The notes under the pieces were generated by a model. It worked only from the letters and a program-made list of their open reading frames with translations. It did not search any database and had not been told where the DNA came from. From the NCBI GenBank assembly GCA_017502065.1, contig JAFVVU010000042.1, positions 1 to 19,483 of the forward strand: 19,483 nucleotides of DNA, in the 5' to 3' direction. The translations under genes and the position numbers were made by a program. The stretch is from Clostridia bacterium (GTDB taxonomy: Bacteria > Bacillota > Clostridia > RUG12999). This document shows, in pieces, positions 7,501 to 15,600 of the stretch (within the stretch, counting starts at the first letter, position 1; every line of letters starts with the position of its first letter).

Positions 7501-7961
7501 GGATTTTTGCCGCCGTACATTTCTTCAAGCATCTGTTCAGCGGATGAAATCTTCATAAGCTCCGCTTCGCCTTCTTCAAGAACACGGAATCTCGGGTCTA
7601 TGTCAAGAAGAAAGAAATTACTGCGGATGATATCAAGACAAAACGAATGGATGGTCGTAATGCTTGCACGTGATATAAGTGAAAGCTGACGGTTCAAATG
7701 ACGAGCCTTTTTTGGTGAAACCTGCCCGCTTGCAATTGCATCGGAAATTTTGCCGCTGATACGGCTTTTCATTTCAGCAGCTGCCGCATTTGTAAATGTA
7801 ACAATAAGAAAATCCGTAACATCGGTATCTTCATTAAGGATAATATTAAGAACTCGTTCGGACAAAACGGCAGTTTTACCGCTGCCTGCGGCGGCGGTAA
7901 CAATAATGTCTTTGCCAAGTGTTTCTATTGCTTTTTTCTGATCGGGAGTAAACTCAGGCAT
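4515..7961 (-). CDS. addA: Helicase-nuclease AddAB, subunit AddA
   Basis: This is a UvrD-type helicase fused to a RecB-type nuclease, 1148 residues. Visible motifs are Walker A AAAGSGKT (K29), the FTNAAAAEM helicase segment, VDEYQD (motif II), GDIKQSIYKFRQADP (motif III), TIHKSKGLEFPVVFLAGC (motif V), YVAMTRAKH (motif VI), and the C-terminal nuclease core LDFKTDRY (D1098, K1100). With AddB it resects double-strand breaks up to a Chi site and prepares ends for RecA. I chose the ATG at 7961, giving an 8-bp overlap with the addB stop and thus translational coupling. A TTG at 7985 would also be in frame but lacks a clear ribosome site. Length is slightly below the usual 1200 or so. All key motifs are intact. 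Confidence 0.96.
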   Translation of the reverse strand: MPEFTPDQKKAIETLGKDIIVTAAAGSGKTAVLSERVLNIILNEDTDVTDFLIVTFTNAAAAEMKSRISGKISDAIASGQVSPKKARHLNRQLSLISRASITTIHSFCLDIIRSNFFLLDIDPRFRVLEEGEAELMKISSAEQMLEEMYGGKNPELVSNLCKWLGGGNDDKLISEIIKIYGFISSFSHPLEWLEMQAEKYNPDNLPDIDALEWIREIKQGYKIKFDGLVSQAEEIKNRALEYGISSYAETFADDEAGLKKLRNAFSGTWDELFAVAESFAFCTLARKPKDADEFAIEYLKNAREKIKDSAKNMIAIIAKMPSQNVRRDLGNMYPLLTCLKDAVCTLDRIYSEKKREAAALDFGDFEHMALKILRDSENGVAKKLEDKYKYILVDEYQDCNPVQEELFSLVSRKENGASCNMFMVGDIKQSIYKFRQADPEIFIDKSIRYADEKSGGEKISLNKNFRSSSTVLDYVNHVFSRIMSTYVGEMEYTDSEKLYYREDNPPQPTDKDRCELIIASSDADTQCENKYELEAKVISSRIAKLINEGYKYKDIVVLYRGMGQKSEALEQEFKTCGIPYYLDSRRGYFETLEVGLFLSILRIIDNPSSDIPLTGVLRSPLFNFDENDLVKIRYSKKGMLFDALKAYSTGDDETALKCAGFLNKLNKWRDAVVSKPVAEFVPYILNESGLEVFAAGLPGGKQRCANLSLMTEHAKSFSAASGGGLFGFVEYMDRLQVHSDSGSAKTLSESSNVVRIMTIHKSKGLEFPVVFLAGCHTKFHSSDYSGNLLLHRKLGLGVEAYDFDKKVHFPLISKEAIKEKIHIENISEEMRVMYVAMTRAKHKLICTAVVNDISEMADDMQEMSYNCDRIPLPLMVHSAAYLDWLKYSLTDEIILDTSPDTYVYADEAPEPETNAKADINISDSVRDALEYKYPYLSSSSMPTKFSVSELKRRFDFDDALSAKLSAKTVLKSSVLDTEQSISPAQAGIINHLVLRHVPLKDVTEETVSECCRELIHAGLLQENELPFVNISAIAGFFGTPLGKRLSSAEKVLREESFNILAPQSDISGNQYAPEEDKVLIQGIIDCMFIENGHVIVLDFKTDRYLSEETEKMYKTQLELYAKAAEKITKLPCREKYLYMLNKGTTITI

Positions 7962-10900
7962 TGTTTTCACCGCCCATCTTTTCAAGTTCTTTTATAATAT
8001 CTTCTTTTGGAAGAAAATCAATATTCTTATATTTTCCGCCACAAAGCGGGTCAAACAGACAAGCCTGTTTAAAACTGCAGTATTCGCATCCGTTGACAGA
8101 CGGTGTTTTAACGGGAGCAATGTCGGTTTTGCCTCCTGCAAGCTCTTTTCCTATCTGTCTTATGATGGTATGAAGTCTTTTGCGCATACCTGCAAACTGA
8201 GCAGCGCTTGCAACCGAAGAATGCTTTGAATAGTCTCCGCTTTTAAGATAGCTTACGGGGATAACCGAGCTTTTATCGGTAAATGTATTGTCCATAGCAC
8301 GAATAACACCTTCGTCTTTAAGCACAAGACCTTTCATACGGAATTCGTCTTCAATACTGCCTTTATCCTGTTCAAGAACAGGGTCATTAAACCTGAAATA
8401 GAGAATCCCTGCAGGAGATGCATTTTCAAGGTCGCAAAGTCTGTCAAGATATACCATAAGCTGCAGTTCAAGACCGTAATACATATTTGATACGTCAAAA
8501 CTGCGACTACCGGATTTGTAGTCAATAACACGGATAAAACGGTTGCCGTTTTCGTCCACATACATATCAGCACGGTCAATTTTACCTTTAAGACTTACGG
8601 TTTTACCGCCAATATCAATTTTAAGCGGAGTATATTTGCTGCCGTTTGCAAATTCAATTTCATATCCAAGAGGAACAAACGCTCCTGCGCGAAGATGCTT
8701 TGCAATAAACAGAACAGAGGTTATAAGTGTGGATTTAAGGCGAATAAGAAGCCATGTTCTGCGGTTTGATGAATAGCCGAACATTTCGCTTACTTCACTG
8801 ATTTTCTCATTCACAATACGCTCGGTTTCGGTAAGGATAAAATCTTCGGGCGCACTGCTCCAGTTATATCCGGCAGAATTTATGTTGACGGAAAGCTTTT
8901 CAATAACATCGTGCATAATGCTGCCCGTATCGGTATTCTGAAGCATACTGTTTTCGCGTTCTTTAAGACGCAGTATATAGTTAAGATAATATGAGAACGG
9001 ACATTTTGAAAAACGCTCCATTCGTGATACGCCGAGCGAAATGAAATCATTTTTGTAAACAGAGCTCAGAACATCTGCATTCAATGTGGCTGTTTTGGGT
9101 TTGAAACGGGATGCCGCTTCAAAAAGATTGAGCTTTTCGTTCCAATCCGGATTTTCGGCAAACCATTTTCCTGCCTCGTCCCACTTAGCGTCATAAGGCA
9201 GCTTTGATGATACGTTTCTGACATATAAATCAAATGTCGGACCGGGGGATGAAATCATATCCGCAGATGCAACATCATCGGTAAGAATATAGTTATTTGC
9301 CTTTATACCAAACATTTTTTCAAATCTTGAAATAAGTCTTGCAGGAAGCAGACTTCCGCCCATCGCATCTGAAATAGGATAGGTTATTTCAAGAGCTTCC
9401 GACGGGAATGTAAGTATATTGTAAATAGTATAATTTTCTTCAAAAGTTTTTAAATACGACGTGTCGGAAAGGGGCATATCATTTTCTTCAAATACCCTTT
9501 TATCGCTGTCGTTTATAAGACCGCCGTCGCTGTAGGCAGACGGATAAACGCCGTCGTTTACACCTATTGCAAATGCGATTTTTGCAGTTCCCTCAGGCTT
9601 ATCGGAAAGTACTCTTATAACGTCGATAGCGGTTGGAATAACACCTATATCGTGAGCGGAAAAACCTGTGGTAAGAAGATCATAAAAACCGGTAATGTCG
9701 GTGTTTGTATCACCTAAAATATTTGCAAGCTCATCAAGAACATCAACAAGTGTGTTCCACACCTGAGCATAATATGATGCTTCCTGAATATCAGAATATT
9801 TAAACCTTTCCACAAGTCCGTCAATGGTCTCGCGAAGGTGGATTTCATTCATAAAAGCATACATTGCCCTGCAATATTCTTTTATTGTTTTTGCGTCGGA
9901 AATTATATTTTTAAGGTCAATAACAGGAGTAATAACCTCATTTTTAACGGAATTAACGAGAGTAAGGAACTCTTCACTGCTTTCGTAAGCACCGGCAAAG
10001 GAGGGGGTGTATTTCCAGTCCTCACCGTTTGTCCACAGCTTGCCGCGGATACCGGTTGCAGTAATATAGTTTTCAAGTAAATCAATTTTATCGGGGTCAT
10101 CACTTGCAAACCCTGATTTAAGATAATCAAACACGCTTTCATAGCTGAAATTACGGATGATTATGTTAAGTGCGGACATAACTGCCGTAACCGCAGGAAG
10201 AGCAAGTGCATTCTGATTTCCGGATATAAAAACAGGGATTTCGAATTTTGAAAAAACCCGCTCGATTGCAATTGAATAAGCTTCTTTATTTCGTGCAATA
10301 ACGGCAATATCTTTGTATCTGTATCTGCCGCTGCGAACAAGACTTTCGATTTGCCTTGCAACATAGGTTATTTCATCTTCAATATCGTTAAAAACGGAAA
10401 TGCTAAGATTACCGGAAGACGGGCAGGGGACATCAGTTTCCTTGTCACAGCAGCTTACAAAATGCTGCATTTCAGGAAACTTATCAAATTTCTTGCACTC
10501 TGCAAGAACAATATCTTCATTGAGGCGGATACCTGCTTTTTGGGCAAGAGCTTTGATTCTGCCGGCAGTTTTTTTCTGCATATAAAACAGGTCGTCCTCG
10601 TCTGCAGGTTCGGTATTATTGCAGGTGAATGTGAAATAAACGTCGCGAGCCTGTGAAATAAGCTCGTTTATAACGTTCATCTGATTGGGTGAAAAGAAAG
10701 AAAATCCGTCAAATATAATGCAGCTGTCTGCAAAATAATCGGGATTTTCAGCGATAAGACCCGCAAGTATGCCCGTTTCGTCATCGGCATCTTCAAACTG
10801 GTTTTCCATAATACGTTCATACTCGCTGTATATTAAAAATAAATCATGCAGTTTAAGGCACAAAGCATCATCATCGGTTGAAGCTGAAAGATTTTTCAGC

Positions 10901-11304
10901 ATATCCGGTGTTATGCCGTGTATTTTAAATTCGCCAACCGTGTCGGACACAAGAGAAGCAAACCCTTTATGTCTTGCAGGCTTTTCAAGAATTTTAAATT
11001 CACCTTTAAGGTTCTGGCAAATGCTGCTTAAAATCATGGCTCTGCCGCTTTTACCAAGCTTTGTATATCCGCCCCGGCCGTATAAATTAGCAAGCTCGGT
11101 ATAAAGTCTTTTGAACGACAAAACACTAACGGAAGCACTGCTTGATGCCCCAAATTTTCCGGCAACAAGAGTTTCCGCCACGTAAGATGAGCTTTCCGGC
11201 ACAATATATATTCGCTTGGCAGCGGAACCGGAGCTTGCAAAAATATCCATAGCATAAGATGTTTTTCCGCAACCTGCGCTTCCGACAATCATTTGTAAAG
11301 CCAT
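7954..11304 (-). CDS. addB: Helicase-nuclease AddAB, subunit AddB
   Basis: The 1116-residue partner of AddA. An N-terminal Walker A (GSAGCGKT, K14) is followed by a helicase-like region that in this family scans for Chi rather than unwinding. The nuclease core VIDYKSG is at about 926-932 (D928, K930). Four Cys (768, 1073, 1076, 1082), in the order C...C-x2-C-x5-C, match the iron-sulphur cluster ligands known in Bacillus AddB. AddB degrades the opposite strand to AddA. The ATG at 11304 has GGAGG 7 nt upstream. It lies 12 bp after tgt and overlaps addA by 8 bp, in the usual B-then-A order. Confidence 0.95.
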   Translation of the reverse strand: MALQMIVGSAGCGKTSYAMDIFASSGSAAKRIYIVPESSSYVAETLVAGKFGASSSASVSVLSFKRLYTELANLYGRGGYTKLGKSGRAMILSSICQNLKGEFKILEKPARHKGFASLVSDTVGEFKIHGITPDMLKNLSASTDDDALCLKLHDLFLIYSEYERIMENQFEDADDETGILAGLIAENPDYFADSCIIFDGFSFFSPNQMNVINELISQARDVYFTFTCNNTEPADEDDLFYMQKKTAGRIKALAQKAGIRLNEDIVLAECKKFDKFPEMQHFVSCCDKETDVPCPSSGNLSISVFNDIEDEITYVARQIESLVRSGRYRYKDIAVIARNKEAYSIAIERVFSKFEIPVFISGNQNALALPAVTAVMSALNIIIRNFSYESVFDYLKSGFASDDPDKIDLLENYITATGIRGKLWTNGEDWKYTPSFAGAYESSEEFLTLVNSVKNEVITPVIDLKNIISDAKTIKEYCRAMYAFMNEIHLRETIDGLVERFKYSDIQEASYYAQVWNTLVDVLDELANILGDTNTDITGFYDLLTTGFSAHDIGVIPTAIDVIRVLSDKPEGTAKIAFAIGVNDGVYPSAYSDGGLINDSDKRVFEENDMPLSDTSYLKTFEENYTIYNILTFPSEALEITYPISDAMGGSLLPARLISRFEKMFGIKANNYILTDDVASADMISSPGPTFDLYVRNVSSKLPYDAKWDEAGKWFAENPDWNEKLNLFEAASRFKPKTATLNADVLSSVYKNDFISLGVSRMERFSKCPFSYYLNYILRLKERENSMLQNTDTGSIMHDVIEKLSVNINSAGYNWSSAPEDFILTETERIVNEKISEVSEMFGYSSNRRTWLLIRLKSTLITSVLFIAKHLRAGAFVPLGYEIEFANGSKYTPLKIDIGGKTVSLKGKIDRADMYVDENGNRFIRVIDYKSGSRSFDVSNMYYGLELQLMVYLDRLCDLENASPAGILYFRFNDPVLEQDKGSIEDEFRMKGLVLKDEGVIRAMDNTFTDKSSVIPVSYLKSGDYSKHSSVASAAQFAGMRKRLHTIIRQIGKELAGGKTDIAPVKTPSVNGCEYCSFKQACLFDPLCGGKYKNIDFLPKEDIIKELEKMGGENNA

Positions 11305-11316
11305 GATTTTCCTCCA

Positions 11317-12447
11317 TTAAATTTTCTTAAGGAATGTTTCGTTTGCGAATCTGCGATATTCCTGGAATGTTCCTTCTTCAATAGCCGCACGGATATCTTC
11401 CATAAGGGAATTATAGAAATACAGATTATGGAGAACACAAAGGCGCATACCCAGCATTTCTCCGGCTTTAAGAAGATGGCGGATATAACCTCTTGAGAAG
11501 TTTCTGCATGCAGGACATCCGCAGTCCGGATCAATGGGCAGCGGATCTGTTGCATACTTGTTGTTCATTATGTGGAGATACCCTTTTTTAGTGAAAATAG
11601 AGCCGTGACGCGCGTTTCTGCTCGGCATTACGCAGTCAAAAAAGTCAACCCCTCTTGCAACGCCTTCAACAATGTTGACAGGAGTTCCAACGCCCATCAG
11701 ATAACGGGGTTTATCCTCCGGCATAAACGGTTCAACCGCATCAATAATATCGTACATTTCTTCAGCGGTTTCGCCAACGGCAAGTCCGCCAATTGCATAG
11801 CCGTCAAGGTCAAGCTTTGCAATTTCTTTCATATGGTTGATTCGAAGGTCGGGATATACACCACCCTGATTTATTCCGAAAAGCATCTGTTTACGGTTGA
11901 TGGTATCTTCTTTTGCATTAAGCATATCAAGATGTGTTTTACATCTTTCGAGCCATCTTGTTGTACGTTCGGTGGACGCCTTTACATATTCGTAAGGGGA
12001 CGGATTTTCAACACATTCGTCAAACGCCATTGCAATGGTTGATGCAAGGTTTGACTGAATCTGCATGCTTTCTTCAGGACCCATAAAAATTTTTGCCCCG
12101 TCAACGTGAGATGAAAAATAAACGCCTTCCTCCTTGATTTTGCGAAGAGAAGAAAGGGAAAACACCTGAAACCCGCCGCTGTCGGTAAGAATGGGCTTGT
12201 CCCAGTTCATAAATTTGTGAAGTCCGCCAAGCTCGCGTATAACTTTATCACCGGGGCGAACGTGCAGATGGTATGTATTTGAAAGCTCCACCTGACAGCC
12301 TACATCTTTAAGGTCAAGTGCGGAAATTCCGCCTTTAACAGTTGCGCTTGTGCCTACATTCATGAACACGGGTGTCTGAATGGTACCGTGCACTGTAGTA
12401 AACTCGCCACGGCGCACACGGCCGTCTTTTTTTAATATTTTAAACAT
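11317..12447 (-). CDS. tgt: Queuine/preQ1 tRNA-guanine transglycosylase
   Basis: This 376-residue enzyme swaps guanine-34 for preQ1 in the anticodon loop of tRNAs Asp, Asn, His and Tyr, a step of queuosine synthesis. Active-site residues are visible: D89 in LTDSGGFQVF (general acid/base) and the nucleophile D271 in FFDCVMPSRNARHG. The structural zinc site is C309-x-C311-x2-C314 with H340, at the same spacing as in characterised bacterial enzymes. The ATG at 12447 has AAAGGA about 10 nt upstream and a promoter before it. It is the first gene of a unit with addB and addA. The usual partners queA and yajC are absent here, and I see no preQ1 riboswitch in the short leader. Confidence 0.98.
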   Translation of the reverse strand: MFKILKKDGRVRRGEFTTVHGTIQTPVFMNVGTSATVKGGISALDLKDVGCQVELSNTYHLHVRPGDKVIRELGGLHKFMNWDKPILTDSGGFQVFSLSSLRKIKEEGVYFSSHVDGAKIFMGPEESMQIQSNLASTIAMAFDECVENPSPYEYVKASTERTTRWLERCKTHLDMLNAKEDTINRKQMLFGINQGGVYPDLRINHMKEIAKLDLDGYAIGGLAVGETAEEMYDIIDAVEPFMPEDKPRYLMGVGTPVNIVEGVARGVDFFDCVMPSRNARHGSIFTKKGYLHIMNNKYATDPLPIDPDCGCPACRNFSRGYIRHLLKAGEMLGMRLCVLHNLYFYNSLMEDIRAAIEEGTFQEYRRFANETFLKKI

Positions 12448-12478
12448 AATTTTGTTGTCCTTTCATAAATATACTTCT

Positions 12479-12507
12479 ATTGTATCATTAATTGTGCAAT
12501 ATTTCAA
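12479..12507 (-). promoter_or_regulatory. Sigma-A promoter for tgt-addB-addA
   Basis: On the minus strand TTGAAA (12507-12502), a 17-bp spacer and TACAAT (12484-12479) give one mismatch to each box. The start would fall near 12472, leaving a leader of about 25 nt. It is divergent from the aroE-aroK promoter. Confidence 0.75.
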
Positions 12508-12527
12508 TATTTTTTTACATTTAGATA

Positions 12528-12556
12528 TTGATTTTTAATACTTATTGTTTTATAAT
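12528..12556 (+). promoter_or_regulatory. Sigma-A promoter for the aroE-aroK/hprK operon
   Basis: TTGATT (12528-12533), a 17-bp spacer and TATAAT (12551-12556). A second TATAAT at 12565-12570 has no matching -35 box. The ribosome binding site AGGAGGGG follows at 12572-12579. Confidence 0.75.
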
Positions 12557-12584
12557 TATATATGTATAATTAGGAGGGGTATGT

Positions 12585-13910
12585 ATGAATGCAACAGCCT
12601 TGAAATATGCTGTGCTGGGACATCCTGTGGCACACAGCCTGTCTCCTGAAATTCAAAATTCGTTTTTTGAACTTACAGGATATAACGGAGTTTACTACGC
12701 ATTTGATGTAGAGCCTGATGAGCTTGGCGAAATAATTCCGTTTTTAAAAAAATATTTCTGTGGATTTAATCTTACAATCCCGTTTAAAGAAAGAATAATT
12801 CCATATCTTGATTACATAGATGATGCCGCAAAGGTAAGCGGCAGTGTAAACACAGTAGCAGTGAGGGATGGAAAGCTTTACGGCTATAGTACCGACGGTG
12901 CCGGTCTTTACGGTGCTTTTGCAAAAGAAGGCGTTGAATTTAAAAATAAAAGCGTTATTCTTGTCGGTTCTGGCGGCGTTGCCCGTGCGGCACTTTTTGA
13001 AGCACTCCGTAATTCCTGCAGCGTATATATAGCTGCACGAAACAAGGAAGCTGCGTCGGCACTTGCGGCAGATGCAAAAGAATTTTTCGGTAAAAATGTA
13101 AATATTTGTCCGCTTAATGAAATAAACGGGCATTATGACATAATGATTAACTGCACTCCGGTCGGTATGCATCCGAATACAGAAGGTATTCCCGTAACGG
13201 CAGAGGATATTGAAAAATGCAACGTTGTTTTTGATACCGTTTATTCGCCAAGAAACACAAAGCTTTTGCAGCTTGCAAAAAAGCTTGGCAAAAAAACAAT
13301 CGGCGGAATAAATATGCTTGTTCTGCAGGGAATTGCATCTCAGGAAATATGGCGTGGCGAAACCTTCAGCAACAGTGATAAAGAAAAAATCATAAAAATG
13401 CTCAGTCCCGAAAACATAATCCTTACAGGGTTTATGGGCAGCGGAAAAACAACCGTCGGCAAGGTTCTTGCTGAAAAGCTCGGTATGGACTTTGTTGATG
13501 TTGATAAAGAAATTGAAAGAAATGAAAATAAAGCAATTTCGGACATATTTGCCGAAAACGGTCAGGAATATTTCCGAGAGCTTGAAACGAAATATTTAAA
13601 AGAAATATGCGGCAAAAAGGGTCAGGTGATTTCAACCGGCGGCGGTGCTGTTTTAAAAAGCATAAACGTATCGGTTATGAAAAAGTCCGGAAAAGTAATT
13701 TTTCTTGATGTACCTGCAGATGAAATAAAACGCCGCCTTATAAATGATAATACAAGACCTGTTCTTCAGGCAAATTCTTTTGATTCGGTGTATGACGAAA
13801 GAATTGACATATATAAAAGAACTGCGGATAAGATTTTTGCCGGCAAAGAGTCGGAAAAACTTGCAGAAGAAATATACATACACTTAAATAATATTAAAAG
13901 GGGAGAATAA
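12585..13910 (+). CDS. Fused shikimate dehydrogenase and shikimate kinase
   Basis: One 441-residue frame holds two consecutive enzymes of the shikimate pathway. Residues 1-270 are AroE: substrate motif HSLSP (17-21), LTIPFKE with catalytic K68, D104 in YSTDGAG, an NADP-binding GSGGVARA (128-135) and the C-terminal GGINMLVLQG. Residues 275-441 are AroK: Walker A GFMGSGKTT (282-290), the magnesium/shikimate segment DVDKEIE (305-311), R331 in YFRELE, GGG (352-354) and the lid with NTRP. Together they convert 3-dehydroshikimate to shikimate 3-phosphate. The joint is short and continuous, with no stop or ribosome site inside. Each enzyme is usually encoded separately. No other aro gene lies nearby. 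The ATG has AGGAGGGG upstream. Confidence 0.95.
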   Translation: MNATALKYAVLGHPVAHSLSPEIQNSFFELTGYNGVYYAFDVEPDELGEIIPFLKKYFCGFNLTIPFKERIIPYLDYIDDAAKVSGSVNTVAVRDGKLYGYSTDGAGLYGAFAKEGVEFKNKSVILVGSGGVARAALFEALRNSCSVYIAARNKEAASALAADAKEFFGKNVNICPLNEINGHYDIMINCTPVGMHPNTEGIPVTAEDIEKCNVVFDTVYSPRNTKLLQLAKKLGKKTIGGINMLVLQGIASQEIWRGETFSNSDKEKIIKMLSPENIILTGFMGSGKTTVGKVLAEKLGMDFVDVDKEIERNENKAISDIFAENGQEYFRELETKYLKEICGKKGQVISTGGGAVLKSINVSVMKKSGKVIFLDVPADEIKRRLINDNTRPVLQANSFDSVYDERIDIYKRTADKIFAGKESEKLAEEIYIHLNNIKRGE

Positions 13911-13911
13911 A

Positions 13912-14835
13912 ATGTTTTCTGTAAAACTCAGCGAAATTATCAAAACCCTTAAACTGGAAAAACTTTATTGTACAGACGAAATGCTGGAAACTGAAATTGA
14001 CTGTGCGGACGTTAACCGTCCAAGTCTTCAGCTTACCGGATTTTTTGACTATTTCAATCCCAAACGTATTCAGATAATCGGAAAGGTTGAAATGACCTAT
14101 CTTGGCCAGCTTGATGAGGAAGAACGTAAAAAAAGAACGGAAGCACTTTTTTCAAAAGGTGTTCCGGCGGCAATAATTACAAGGGAAATGGAACCCTACC
14201 CCGAAATGTATGAACTTGCGACAAAATACGGTGTGCCGCTTCTCCGCAGTAATGATTCAACAAGCCGTTTTATGGGCGAGCTTATCAAAAATCTTAACGT
14301 ATGGCTTGCACCGCGAATCACACGTCATGGTGTTCTTGTTGAAGTATACGGTGAAGGACTTCTTCTTCTCGGCGAAAGCGGAGTGGGTAAAAGCGAAGCC
14401 GCAATCGAGCTTCTGAAACGTGGTCACCGTCTTGTTGCGGATGACGCGGTTGAAATAAAAAAGGTTTCCGATTCAACACTTGTAGGTACATCACCTGAAA
14501 TAATCCGCCATTTCATTGAATTGCGCGGTATAGGGATTGTAAATGTGCGTAATATATTCGGTATCGGTGCCGTAAAGGAAACGGAAAATATCAATCTTGT
14601 TGTAAACCTTGAACCGTGGCAGCAGGGCGTTGAATATGAACGACTTGGACTGGATAACGGTCATACTGAAATTCTTGATATTAAAATTCCGTCCATAACA
14701 ATTCCGGTTAAGCAGGGCAGAAACCTTGCGGTTATTCTGGAGGTTGCGGCAATGAACAACCGTCAGAAACGTATGGGCTTTAATGCCGCTCAGGAGCTTA
14801 ATCAAAGGCTTATGGAACAAGGCGGACTTTCATAA
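13912..14835 (+). CDS. hprK: HPr kinase/phosphorylase
   Basis: This 307-residue sensor phosphorylates HPr on Ser46 when glycolytic intermediates are high, and reverses the reaction with phosphate. In this way it drives CcpA-type catabolite control. Visible: an N-terminal domain (1-130), then H139, the P-loop GESGVGKS (154-161), the acidic pair D177/D178 in VADDAVEI, and the family signature ELRGIGIVNVR (203-213). The ATG is 1 nt after the aroE-aroK stop, with GGGGAG before it. The following genes include a glucokinase and RapZ, which fits a sugar-status theme. Length is normal. Confidence 0.98.
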   Translation: MFSVKLSEIIKTLKLEKLYCTDEMLETEIDCADVNRPSLQLTGFFDYFNPKRIQIIGKVEMTYLGQLDEEERKKRTEALFSKGVPAAIITREMEPYPEMYELATKYGVPLLRSNDSTSRFMGELIKNLNVWLAPRITRHGVLVEVYGEGLLLLGESGVGKSEAAIELLKRGHRLVADDAVEIKKVSDSTLVGTSPEIIRHFIELRGIGIVNVRNIFGIGAVKETENINLVVNLEPWQQGVEYERLGLDNGHTEILDIKIPSITIPVKQGRNLAVILEVAAMNNRQKRMGFNAAQELNQRLMEQGGLS

Positions 14836-14855
14836 AAAGGGGTTAAATTTTAGTT

Positions 14856-15590
14856 ATGGAAATAATAGCGGATTTACATACGCATACCATTGCAAGCACT
14901 CATGCCTACAGCACGGTAACTGAAAATGCTGCTGAAGCGGAAAGAAAAAACCTGCAGGTTATGGGACTTGCGGACCACGGTTTCAAATCGTCGGATGCAC
15001 CGCATATTTATTATTTTATAAATCTTTACAGAATACCGCGTAAACTTGGAAATGTAACCATTCTTCGCGGTGTTGAAGCAAATATTGATATAAACGGCAA
15101 TCTTGATATGGACGAATATCCTAAAATATTTGACCGCCTTGATTATGCCATTGCAAGCATGCATGCATCAACAATGGAAATGGGGCATACTAAAGAAGAA
15201 TATACTGCGGCGTGGCTTAAAGTAATCAAAAATCCGCGCGTTGATATTCTCGGTCATATGGGCGATCCAAGATATCCGTTTGATATTGATACAGTAATAA
15301 AAGAGGTGGCAAAGGCGGGAAAAATTGTTGAAATAAACAATTCCTCGCCCGAGACAAGAAAAGGCTGTGAACCTGTTTGTCTTGAAATAATTGAAACCTG
15401 TAAAAAATACGGTGTTCACATAACACTAAGCTCAGATGCTCATTTCTGGAGTATGGTCGGACAGTTTGACTGGGCAATGTCGATAGTTGAAAAAACAAGT
15501 TATCCCAAAGAACTTATTGTCAATTCTTCAGTAAAAAATCTTGAGGCATATTTTAATAACAGAGAAGGAAAGGGAAAAATAGATTTTTAG
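14856..15590 (+). CDS. PHP-domain phosphoesterase (YcdX-like)
   Basis: This 244-residue metal-dependent hydrolase belongs to the PHP superfamily. The metal-binding series is complete: DLHTHT (H8, H10), LADHG, RGVEANI, ASMHAST, ILGHMGDPR, VEINNSS and SSDAHFW. This is the pattern of stand-alone trinuclear-metal phosphatases such as E. coli YcdX, rather than of histidinol phosphatase or DNA polymerase PHP domains. The substrate is unknown; a small phosphorylated metabolite is likely. The ATG at 14856 follows GGGG by about 14 nt. PHP genes of this type are common next to hprK and murB in clostridia, from which I infer a link to sugar phosphate balance. Confidence 0.85.
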   Translation: MEIIADLHTHTIASTHAYSTVTENAAEAERKNLQVMGLADHGFKSSDAPHIYYFINLYRIPRKLGNVTILRGVEANIDINGNLDMDEYPKIFDRLDYAIASMHASTMEMGHTKEEYTAAWLKVIKNPRVDILGHMGDPRYPFDIDTVIKEVAKAGKIVEINNSSPETRKGCEPVCLEIIETCKKYGVHITLSSDAHFWSMVGQFDWAMSIVEKTSYPKELIVNSSVKNLEAYFNNREGKGKIDF

Positions 15591-15600
15591 GGGGATAAAA

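Noticed and set aside
12448..12478. preQ1 riboswitch controlling tgt
   Set aside because: The leader is only about 25 nt and A+T-rich, without the short stem and A-rich tail of preQ1 classes.
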